Part shown: in pieces, positions 1 through 5,384 of the stretch | Numbering within the stretch: position 1 is the first letter of the stretch | How the letters are laid out: each line of letters opens with the position of its first letter | Source of the DNA: an uncultured Ruminococcus sp. | GTDB taxonomy: Bacteria > Bacillota > Clostridia > Oscillospirales > Acutalibacteraceae | NCBI GenBank assembly: GCA_902802975.1 | Contig: CADCOF010000109.1 | Span: 1-7,612 of the forward strand | Reading direction: 5' to 3' | DNA: 7,612 nucleotides | The notes under the pieces: model-generated | The model's database searches: none | What the model was told of the DNA's origin: nothing | Seen by the model: only the letters and a program-made list of their open reading frames with translations | Made by a program: the position numbers and the translations under genes

Positions 1-88
1 CGCTGACAATTTTCAGAGAAATTCTATGCAGATAATCTTTTCTGATATTGGCTATTTTCTCATGGCATTTTGCAATTTTCGTCCTTAA
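1..88 (-). pseudogene. TnpB (IS200/IS605 OrfB) fragment, 5'-truncated, runs off the window
   Basis: Read on the minus strand from base 88 to base 2, the uninterrupted frame gives about 29 residues beginning LRTKIAKCHEKIANIRKDYL and ending HRISLKIVS. The block HEKIANIRKDYLH matches the conserved helical segment of TnpB, where the family pattern is H-x-K-I-A-N-x-R-x-D-F/Y-L-H-K-L-S. This segment lies in the middle of a normal TnpB of about 400 residues, so some 170-200 N-terminal residues should precede it. Here only a hairpin and the tRNA terminator do. The frame stays open back to an ATG at 122-124, but that stretch is the hairpin and does not look like TnpB. The rest of the gene, if any, lies left of base 1. 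It is probably a dead remnant. The family call rests on motif recognition by eye. Confidence 0.72.
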
Positions 89-110
89 CCCACCGTCTAA
101 AGCCGGTGGG
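89..110 (-). repeat. Hairpin resembling an IS200/IS605 subterminal palindrome
   Basis: CCCACCG (89-95) and CGGTGGG (104-110) form a 7-bp perfect stem around an 8-nt loop. On the minus strand the loop side reads GGCTTTAGAC, followed after the stem by TTAAGG. A short GC-rich hairpin with a CTTTAG-like loop close to the end is typical of IS200/IS605 elements, where TnpA recognises it and where the omega RNA of TnpB ends. It directly abuts the TnpB fragment at 1-88, which supports a mobile-element origin. Which element end it represents cannot be decided here. Confidence 0.5.
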
Positions 111-130
111 ACTGCGGTTGCCATTTTTTC

Positions 131-162
131 AAAAAAAACAGCTTAAAGCACAAGCTTTAAGC
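131..162 (-). terminator. Intrinsic terminator of tRNA-Leu
   Basis: On the minus strand GCTTAAAGC (162-154) and GCTTTAAGC (149-141) form a perfect 9-bp stem with the 4-nt loop TTGT. After TG comes a run of eight T (138-131). It begins 11 nt downstream of the tRNA 3' end, the expected place for the end of a single-tRNA transcript. Confidence 0.85.
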
Positions 163-172
163 CACTTTCAGA

Positions 173-256
173 TGCCGGTAACCGGACTCGAACCGGTACG
201 GATTTTACTCCGAGGGATTTTAAGTCCCTTGTGTCTGCCAATTCCACCACACCGGC
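173..256 (-). tRNA. tRNA-Leu, anticodon UAA
   Basis: The minus strand folds as a class II tRNA of 84 nt. The acceptor arm GCCGGTG (256-250) pairs with TACCGGC (180-174) with one G-U pair, and the discriminator is A173. The D-arm region is TGGTGGAATTGGCAGACAC, as in leucine tRNAs. The anticodon stem AGGGA/TCCCT encloses the loop CTTAAAA, giving anticodon TAA, which reads UUA and by wobble UUG. A long variable arm (CGGAGTAAAATCCG) follows, as expected for Leu, and then the T arm CCGGTTCGAGTCCGG. CCA is not encoded; the bases after A173 are TC, so CCA must be added enzymatically. The gene stands alone with its own promoter and terminator. Confidence 0.96.
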
Positions 257-283
257 AGATAGGCTTCGCAATTCAGCACTTTC

Positions 284-312
284 ATTTTACTATATAATTA
301 CGAAAAAGTCAA
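284..312 (-). promoter_or_regulatory. Sigma-A type promoter of tRNA-Leu
   Basis: On the minus strand TTGACT (312-307) is followed by a 17-nt spacer and TAAAAT (289-284), each one base from consensus. Transcription would start near 277, leaving a leader of about 20 nt before the mature tRNA. Confidence 0.8.
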
Positions 313-330
313 GTAGTTTTCCAAATTTTC

Positions 331-460
331 ACCGGCGGGCATGCGCCCGCGGGCAGATTCCGTCCGAGTTTATCATAAACGAAAGATAGTTCCGCATAGA
401 TAGTTTTTTCGGTGCGGTGGTTCTTAAGGCGGGCGGGCAGTACACGCTCAAACTATGTGC
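331..460 (+). repeat. Compound GC-rich palindromic repeat, copy B
   Basis: This unit starts with the hairpin GCGGGC-ATGC-GCCCGC (335-350) followed by GGGCAGATTCCGTC (351-364). It continues through an AT-richer stretch to an 18-nt block, ATAGTTTTTTCGGTGCGG (400-417), and ends with GGCGGGC directly joined to GGGCAGTACACGC near 428-447. The two quoted blocks recur exactly on the minus strand at 7560-7573 and 7507-7524, with the same 66-bp offset. The second GGCGGGC looks like a hairpin that lost its loop and 3' arm. No gene is seen in 313-472 apart from this repeat. Confidence 0.8.
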
Positions 461-472
461 AAACATAAACTG

Positions 473-510
473 AAAAAACCGCGCCATACATAATAAAATG
501 TATGACGCGG
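473..510 (-). terminator. Intrinsic terminator of the dockerin metalloprotease gene
   Basis: On the minus strand bases 510-498 pair with 491-479 to give a 13-bp stem with one G-U wobble and a 6-nt loop. A run of six T (478-473) follows. It lies about 90 nt behind the stop codon at 599-601, so the palindromic repeats at 541-598 fall inside the transcribed 3' UTR. Confidence 0.9.
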
Positions 511-540
511 GCATTATCTTGCGTTATGAGTAAACTTTGT

Positions 541-598
541 GCGCGATCTGCCTGCGGGTGCATACCCGCCTTGCCTGCAGGCGCACGCCTGCCGCCGC
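541..598 (-). repeat. Two tandem ATGC-type hairpins directly after the protease stop codon
   Basis: On the minus strand, immediately after the TAG, come the hairpins GCAGGC-GTGC-GCCTGC (592-577) and GCGGGT-ATGC-ACCCGC (569-554). They are followed by AGGCAA and AGGCAGATCGCGC respectively. They belong to the same family as the hairpins at 335-350 and 7186-7611: perfect 6-bp stem, 4-nt loop, trailing GGCAG. The stems carry compensatory changes relative to the other copies. They are probably transcribed as part of the mRNA 3' end. Confidence 0.8.
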
Positions 599-3500
599 CT
601 AACCGATGCCTATGCTTTCTCTCAGTACTGCAAGAGCGTCTGCCGATGTGATGCTTTCGTCAAGATCCATGTCTGCCATTTCTTTTTGTTCGGTAGTGAG
701 CGTTGTAAGGTTGATGCTTGCACGAAGTATCATCAGTGCGTCTGCCGACGTTACTGCACCGTCATTGTCAACATCGCCAAGAGCAGATGTGCTCAAGGCG
801 TAACCCGAGGCGTTTTTTGCACCATAGGTCGGAACTGCGATCACATTCGGGTCTGCAAGCTTTTCCGAAATGACGTATGCCAAAGCTGCGTCATAACTGC
901 TGCCCATCTCAATAGCTCTTGAACCGACATAGCTTATGTCTCCGCTGTATATCTCTTCTCCGCCCGGTATCGATACTGTTACAGTGCCCGCCTTCGTTAC
1001 CTGAGGGTCGAACAGGAATATCCTGTTTCCGTGACTGCGGCGCAGACTTGTGTATGTGCCCTCGTTCGGAATATCTATCTTCACAAGATAATAGTCGGGC
1101 AGCTCTACTCCGCTTTGTGCGCCTATCGACAAATAACCGATATCGGGGTACGGCGTGTCGTTTCTGATCGACGAACGCTTATAATCTGCGACTTTGCCGT
1201 AAACTACCTTGTCTTTGTTCGCCTCATATTTCTTTGGGTCTTCAACGACCATCATGTTGAACGGCTCCTCCCATTTATATATCAGATCATAGAACAGCTC
1301 GCCTTCATCGTATTTTCCGTTGCCGTTGTTGTCATACAGCGTGTCCCCCTCGCTGTACTTTCCGTCTCCATCGAGATCAACATACGACTCGCAGTCGTCC
1401 CAGACCTTATTGCCGTTTACATCTGCAAAAGACTCACCGTAATCATACTCGCCATTATCATTGAGATCGTCATACGGCTCGTCATAGTCATATTCACCGT
1501 TGCCGTTTTCATCGGTAAACGGCTCGGGCGGGTCGTATTTTTTGTTTCCGTTTTCATCGTAATACGGTTCTTCCACACCGTCATGAACCCCGTTCTTGTT
1601 TTCATCGAGGTACGGCTCTCCCACATCATATTTTCCGTTGCCCGCATACGGCATGGAATATAATCCAAGTCTCGTTGATACGCCTTTGAAATACTGCTGT
1701 TCACTCTCCGACATAAGCCCCAGCACAGCATCGTAATAATTCCGGAAGCAGTCTCTGTCCGGTTTCAGAACAGACCACATCTTCTTTACATCGCCTATAG
1801 TATTTTCGGCATTATACAAAAACGAGGAGATAGCTGTTTCTTCATAAGACGTTCCGTAACGTGTCGGGTTATATGCATAATTATCTGCGCTGAGTGACAA
1901 GTCCGAACGAACAAGCTTTTCGGGATTTTCACGGCCTGTGTATTTTCTGACAAGAGCGGCATAGAAGCTTGCAAAACCCTCTGTATACGAATCGTTCATA
2001 GAATAATTGAAAATACCGAAATGGTTTTGGTCAAGCCATTTTTCTTTTTCGCTGTCATACACACTATTTAAATGGAAATAACGGTTGCCGCTTGTAAGAT
2101 GGTCAACGGCGTGTCCGAACTCGTGAAGTACTGTGCATATCGAGTCGTCGTCACGCAGGCTCGTATCTGCGCCGAGATGAACGCAAAACTCATCAGGCGA
2201 ATAATGGGCGCTCGTGGGGTCTTCTTCAGCGCTGCTTCGAAGCTTTACTGTAATATCGCGGCTCATTGTATTCTTCTCGCCAAGCTTTTCGCAGGCAAAG
2301 GTATGCGCATCGACCGCAGCATTATAAAGGATACTTGCGTCTGCAAGTCTTTCGGCAGCGCTTAAAGACTTTGTGCCCTCGCTGAATTTGACCGATATAT
2401 CATCTTGAAGATTTGTTGTATAGTCATTCGGCGTCAAGGACAAAAACTGTATGCGGTTCGTCTTTCCCAAAAGCCCTTTAAAGTCAAGCACACAAGTATT
2501 GTAAACACTCCCGCCTTTCTTGAGCGCCGCTATCTTATCCTTTTTAAGGTGCACAACGGTAGTTATTGTTATTTCCTTGTCTTTTTTTGATTTGCTGTCG
2601 CAGTCATCTATAAAATTGATAAGCTCCGATCTGTCAGACGAAAGATACTGCAATCGCAGCTTGACCTTGACGGCAGGATTTTTAACATCGGCAGGTACAG
2701 TAAAGCGAACCTTGTACTTGCCCTCTTTGTCTGTTGAACAGTTATTTTCGCAGAACGCAATATCGGGGGAATCGTCAAATACGCCTTGAACACACATATC
2801 AAGCCCCTTCATGCGCTCACCCGAGGCATTTTTCACCCAGCCGAAAAATACAAGCTCGCCGTCCTTCGGCTTTTCTTCTACCTTTTGCGGGATATTTTTC
2901 GCTTCATAAAGGAGTTGAAACTTTACGGTATCGTCAAACACCTTGCCATTTACGTCATAGAGAACTCCGTAAAGATAAATGCTCACCACTGCGGTAACAT
3001 CATCGACACGCTCTGAGCTTTCGCCTCTACTATACTTAAGATCTCCCACATGCGTTCGTACTCTGCACGTATCGGGAACAAAAGTACCAATGTGAGTTTC
3101 ATTCTTGCTGTTCGTATAGGGAAATGAGAGCGACGCAGGCGAGCATTTCCCGGTGTTATTCTTTGTGTGGTACGGAGTATAATATTTTTTATCTCCTACA
3201 GGTCTTAAGAAAAAGAGTCCGCCCCCTTGGTAATCTTTCTCGTCTTTTTCATCACCGTAACACAGCTGCCCTGTCATGGTAAATGCGCTGAGGGGACCTC
3301 TCGTTTTTTTAGGATTGTCATCATGTACCATTTCACGTGTTTTCGGAACATTCACCGAAAATTTACCGGAGCTGTCTATATTGAGCGTAACGGGATCCAG
3401 AACATCGGACGCCTTTTTAAAATACTTTTCCGGGTGTTCCCTCCAATCGTAGTCAATATTATCCCAATAAGTGCCGAAATAAAGAATATCGACCGGCTCG

Positions 3501-3637
3501 CAGCGAAAAGACAACGTATTGGTATCTGCGGCATGCGCTTCGACTGCGGCTAAATTCGACAAGATCGGCGTAAGCAGCATAACGCTTAATACAAGAGAAA
3601 CAACTCTTGTAAAGGTTCGTTTTTTTATGATGTTCAT
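599..3637 (-). CDS. Secreted zinc-metalloprotease-like protein with calcium-binding repeats and C-terminal type I dockerin
   Basis: The product has 1012 residues. Residues 1-36 form a Sec signal peptide: KKR n-region, hydrophobic core, probable cleavage after A-H-A. Around 257-330 lies a beta-rich segment resembling a carboxypeptidase-regulatory or Ig-like fold (TDKEGKYKVRFTVPA). HEFGH at 505-509 is a zincin HExxH motif with E506 as the catalytic candidate; E553 in YTEGFASFYA, 44 residues on, is a plausible third zinc ligand, so gluzincin-like (distantly ATLF/M34-like). Residues 670-784 hold seven full acidic repeats of 15-16 residues (DENGNGEYDYDEPY type), probably calcium-binding. Residues 954-1012 are a type I dockerin with two loops, DVDNDGAVTSAD and DMDLDESITSAD. 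It probably acts outside the cell, docked to a cohesin protein. The substrate is unknown. It is monocistronic between its own promoter and terminator. The ATG at 3637 is the only start that keeps the signal peptide; an in-frame stop lies 15 nt upstream. Confidence 0.93.
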   Translation of the reverse strand: MNIIKKRTFTRVVSLVLSVMLLTPILSNLAAVEAHAADTNTLSFRCEPVDILYFGTYWDNIDYDWREHPEKYFKKASDVLDPVTLNIDSSGKFSVNVPKTREMVHDDNPKKTRGPLSAFTMTGQLCYGDEKDEKDYQGGGLFFLRPVGDKKYYTPYHTKNNTGKCSPASLSFPYTNSKNETHIGTFVPDTCRVRTHVGDLKYSRGESSERVDDVTAVVSIYLYGVLYDVNGKVFDDTVKFQLLYEAKNIPQKVEEKPKDGELVFFGWVKNASGERMKGLDMCVQGVFDDSPDIAFCENNCSTDKEGKYKVRFTVPADVKNPAVKVKLRLQYLSSDRSELINFIDDCDSKSKKDKEITITTVVHLKKDKIAALKKGGSVYNTCVLDFKGLLGKTNRIQFLSLTPNDYTTNLQDDISVKFSEGTKSLSAAERLADASILYNAAVDAHTFACEKLGEKNTMSRDITVKLRSSAEEDPTSAHYSPDEFCVHLGADTSLRDDDSICTVLHEFGHAVDHLTSGNRYFHLNSVYDSEKEKWLDQNHFGIFNYSMNDSYTEGFASFYAALVRKYTGRENPEKLVRSDLSLSADNYAYNPTRYGTSYEETAISSFLYNAENTIGDVKKMWSVLKPDRDCFRNYYDAVLGLMSESEQQYFKGVSTRLGLYSMPYAGNGKYDVGEPYLDENKNGVHDGVEEPYYDENGNKKYDPPEPFTDENGNGEYDYDEPYDDLNDNGEYDYGESFADVNGNKVWDDCESYVDLDGDGKYSEGDTLYDNNGNGKYDEGELFYDLIYKWEEPFNMMVVEDPKKYEANKDKVVYGKVADYKRSSIRNDTPYPDIGYLSIGAQSGVELPDYYLVKIDIPNEGTYTSLRRSHGNRIFLFDPQVTKAGTVTVSIPGGEEIYSGDISYVGSRAIEMGSSYDAALAYVISEKLADPNVIAVPTYGAKNASGYALSTSALGDVDNDGAVTSADALMILRASINLTTLTTEQKEMADMDLDESITSADALAVLRESIGIG
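1286..1630 (-). repeat. In-gene tandem repeat encoding acidic Asp/Asn/Gly calcium-binding motifs
   Basis: Within the metalloprotease gene, codons 670-784 encode seven full units of 15-16 residues. The pattern is D-x-N-x-N-G-x-Y-D-x-x-E-x-(Y/F), so the DNA period is 45-48 bp. The units are diverged rather than identical (examples DENGNGEYDYDEPY, DLDGDGKYSEGDTLY), so this is an old duplication array under protein-level constraint. The Asp/Asn spacing resembles EF-hand-like calcium loops. It forms a linker between the protease domain and the C-terminal beta-rich and dockerin parts. Confidence 0.8.
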
Positions 3638-3645
3638 CTCCTTTT
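3638..3645 (-). promoter_or_regulatory. Shine-Dalgarno AAAAGGAG abutting the ATG
   Basis: The only purine-rich ribosome binding sequence is AAAAGGAG, which ends at 3638 immediately before the ATG at 3637-3635. The usual spacing is 5-9 nt; here there is none. No in-frame ATG, GTG or TTG follows until codon 20, which lies inside the signal peptide core. Near-cognate ATC (codon 3) or ATA (codon 4) would give 6-9 nt of spacing, but such starts are rare. Confidence 0.55.
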
Positions 3646-3675
3646 GTGTTTAAATATTAAGTTTGAAAAATACAG

Positions 3676-3704
3676 CCTATAGTAAGTGACATAATTTTTT
3701 TGAA
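3676..3704 (-). promoter_or_regulatory. Possible promoter of the metalloprotease gene
   Basis: On the minus strand TTCAAA (3704-3699), a 17-nt spacer and TATAGG (3681-3676) match the sigma-A consensus at four of six positions each. The start would fall near 3669, giving a leader of about 30 nt. The region 3660-3745 is very AT-rich, so the match could be accidental. No riboswitch or operator is obvious there. Confidence 0.35.
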
Positions 3705-3745
3705 GCGAATCTTTGAATCTAAAAATTACAATATGTTTTTATCTA

Positions 3746-3774
3746 TTGACAAATAATATTTATTTATGTATAAT
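3746..3774 (+). promoter_or_regulatory. Perfect consensus sigma-A promoter of rnpB
   Basis: TTGACA (3746-3751), exactly 17 nt of spacer and TATAAT (3769-3774) match the consensus in full. The predicted start near 3781 lies just before the RNase P RNA P1 helix. A promoter of this quality fits a constitutively and strongly expressed housekeeping RNA. Confidence 0.93.
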
Positions 3775-3785
3775 TAACATATACT

Positions 3786-4127
3786 GAGCAGATCGAGCAG
3801 TTACGAGTACAAATGTCGAAAGGCTGTACGCGAGGAAAGTCCGAGCTCTACAGGGCGGAATAACGGCTAACGGCCGCCGGGGGTGACCCTAGGGAAAGTG
3901 CAACAGAGATATACCGCCGAGGAAACTCGGTAAGGATGGAAAGGCGAGGTAAGAGCTCACCGGCACAGAAGAGATTCTGTGGCCATGTAAACCCTATTCA
4001 GAGCAACACCGTGGACGGACAATACGCTTGCCCGGCGTGTCCGATGGAGGTGGCATTGAGCGTCGGCGGTAACGCTGCGCCAAGATAGATGACTGCTTTA
4101 AACAAAACTCGGCTTATAGATCTGGTC
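3786..4127 (+). ncRNA. rnpB: RNase P RNA (type A), catalytic subunit that matures tRNA 5' ends
   Basis: The sequence carries the conserved RNase P RNA blocks in order: CGAGGAAAGTCCGAGCTC (3831-3848), GGGAAAGTGCAACAGAGATA (about 3892-3911), GGTAAGGATGGAAAGGCGAG, GGTAAGAGCTCACCGG, AGATAGATGACTGC (from 4083) and AAAACTCGGCTTATAGATC near the 3' end. The ends pair as helix P1: GAGCAGATC (3786-3794) with GATCTGGTC (4119-4127), with one G-G mismatch. The length of about 342 nt fits the ancestral type A class. The RNA acts with the RnpA protein on pre-tRNAs. It has its own promoter and terminator and is transcribed divergently from the protease gene and convergently with the Hsp90/TPR operon. The exact ends are estimated from P1. 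Confidence 0.96.
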
Positions 4128-4160
4128 TTACTTATTAATCGTATTTTAGCAATCAATAAG

Positions 4161-4200
4161 ATGCACGGTTGGCTTTTGTCTTCCGTGCGTTTTATTTTTT
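4161..4200 (+). terminator. Intrinsic terminator of rnpB
   Basis: ATGCACGG (4161-4168) pairs with CCGTGCGT (4183-4190) with one G-U pair around a 14-nt loop. The T-rich tract TTTTATTTTTT (4190-4200) follows. It begins 34 nt after the P1 helix. On the minus strand the same hairpin is followed only by mixed sequence, so it would be a weaker terminator for the convergent operon, whose last stop is 31 nt away. Confidence 0.8.
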
Positions 4201-4230
4201 ATCCTAAATTTTCCGGGCTTGTTCTGTCTG

Positions 4231-5370
4231 CTATTCATCAGCCGTATCTTGAAATGTATCTTTTAGCCTGTCGCTGTAAAACGTATTTCCGTTTCGCCTG
4301 TCAAGGTTCTCACTGAGGAATATCAGCTTGTCAAAGGCATATTGTTTCAGGTCAAGCGTTGCATAATTGTTCGACTCCGAATAAAATGCGGCATTTTTGT
4401 CCGGGAAATTTAATACTACAGATCTTTTTCCCTCCTCTTCGAGCTGCTTCATAATATGGTAGAATCCATAGTAATAATCCCAGCTCAGAACGCTGTTTTT
4501 GATATTCCAACAAACAGGCAGTGACTTTTTTAGAACAGACAGAGCTTTTTTGGTGTTTGTGTACGCATAAACCAGCATTACATAACCTTCGAAATTCGCA
4601 AGCGCAGGCGAATTTACATCTTTGCGCGAAAATATGCGCCATGCCTTATCTGCCATCAACTCTGCTTCGTCCCAAATTCCGCTTTTCAGGAAATACTCTG
4701 CAAATCGGGCGTATGTTACCTGCGGCACTTCGGTACAGGAAAGCTTGCCTGTAAACAGCGGCTTTGCCGTTTTCAGTGCCGTTAAAATCGCTTTGTTTTT
4801 GTCTTTTTCCAATGCGAAGATGTGCATTATCATTGTGTCGGCTTCACATGCGCGGCAGTCGCTGATTGCGTCACGATTGCACTTGAACATCAGATCGTGA
4901 GCCTCTTGTAAAGTCATACCGTTCAAAACCAAGTCCATGCCCATATCCTGTATCAAGTCGAAAACGCATTGATAGTACGAACGCTTGTTATATCCGAAAC
5001 GATCACAAAGCGAGGCATAATTTTGCATCATGCGTTCTATCTGTTCGAGCGGTATCTGATAGAACGCGGAGTAATCGTCCGACAGCCATTTGTATGATAT
5101 CATGAGGTCATAGTTACGGCGCGCCCAAAGTTCGGGGTGCTTATCGAATAAAGCTGTATATTCGGGTAAAATGATAAGCCCCTCATAACTGTCATCGTAG
5201 AACACCGCTTCCTCGGTAAACTCGTGATACAGATCAAGCGCGGCACCGTAATTGTTTTCTTCCAGCGCAGCGTTTATCGCACGCCGAATACCCTTTTCTC
5301 TCTCTTTTCCATGCGGAAGATCATAAACAAATTCATCTAAATAATCGTAATATGATTTCATATTTCCCAT
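4231..5370 (-). CDS. TPR-like helical-repeat protein paired with the Hsp90-like ATPase
   Basis: The 379-residue product has no signal peptide or membrane segment and is predicted cytoplasmic. It is rich in amphipathic helices; helix pairs at about 27-54, 216-247 (YARFAEYFLKSGIWDEAELM) and 255-285 have TPR-like spacing of small and aromatic residues, but no repeat is canonical. Cysteines C164, C172 and C175 form a compact cluster (DCRAC). Near the C-terminus is LDRRNGN (356-362), which may be a family signature. The gene starts 12 nt after the upstream stop codon, and its Shine-Dalgarno overlaps that stop, so it is translationally coupled to the Hsp90 gene. TPR proteins are classic Hsp90 partners, so a co-chaperone or client-adaptor role is the best inference; no enzymatic motif is visible. 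The second ATG (codon 4) is possible, but the first has the better-spaced ribosome binding site. Confidence 0.88.
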   Translation of the reverse strand: MGNMKSYYDYLDEFVYDLPHGKEREKGIRRAINAALEENNYGAALDLYHEFTEEAVFYDDSYEGLIILPEYTALFDKHPELWARRNYDLMISYKWLSDDYSAFYQIPLEQIERMMQNYASLCDRFGYNKRSYYQCVFDLIQDMGMDLVLNGMTLQEAHDLMFKCNRDAISDCRACEADTMIMHIFALEKDKNKAILTALKTAKPLFTGKLSCTEVPQVTYARFAEYFLKSGIWDEAELMADKAWRIFSRKDVNSPALANFEGYVMLVYAYTNTKKALSVLKKSLPVCWNIKNSVLSWDYYYGFYHIMKQLEEEGKRSVVLNFPDKNAAFYSESNNYATLDLKQYAFDKLIFLSENLDRRNGNTFYSDRLKDTFQDTADE

Positions 5371-5379
5371 AACACAATT

Positions 5380-5384
5380 CCCCT
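5380..5384 (-). promoter_or_regulatory. Shine-Dalgarno AGGGG overlapping the Hsp90 stop codon
   Basis: On the minus strand the Hsp90-like gene ends with TAG at 5385-5383, and the next gene's AGGGG occupies 5384-5380. It is followed by 9 nt and the ATG at 5370. Sharing bases between stop codon and ribosome binding site is a hallmark of translational coupling and supports one operon with matched output of the two proteins. Confidence 0.75.

Noticed and set aside
70..297. Plus-strand open frame across the tRNA region
   Set aside because: It covers the antisense of a complete tRNA-Leu with promoter and terminator and has no protein-like signal.
539..922. Plus-strand open frame of 127 codons
   Set aside because: It is antisense to the dockerin-coding end of the metalloprotease, which has clear duplicated calcium loops. 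The cysteine-rich translation has no recognisable features.
1031..1663. Plus-strand open frame of 210 codons
   Set aside because: It is antisense to the metalloprotease gene. The 45-48 bp period of the acidic repeats avoids stops on the opposite strand and gives an artificial Val/Ile-rich product.
3641..3745. Riboswitch or regulatory leader upstream of the metalloprotease
   Set aside because: The stretch is AT-rich and short, and I see no conserved riboswitch core or stable hairpin.
4161..4200. Strong terminator for the Hsp90/TPR operon on the minus strand
   Set aside because: The hairpin exists on both strands, but only the plus strand has a T-run after it. On the minus strand the following bases are mixed, so at most it is weakly bidirectional.
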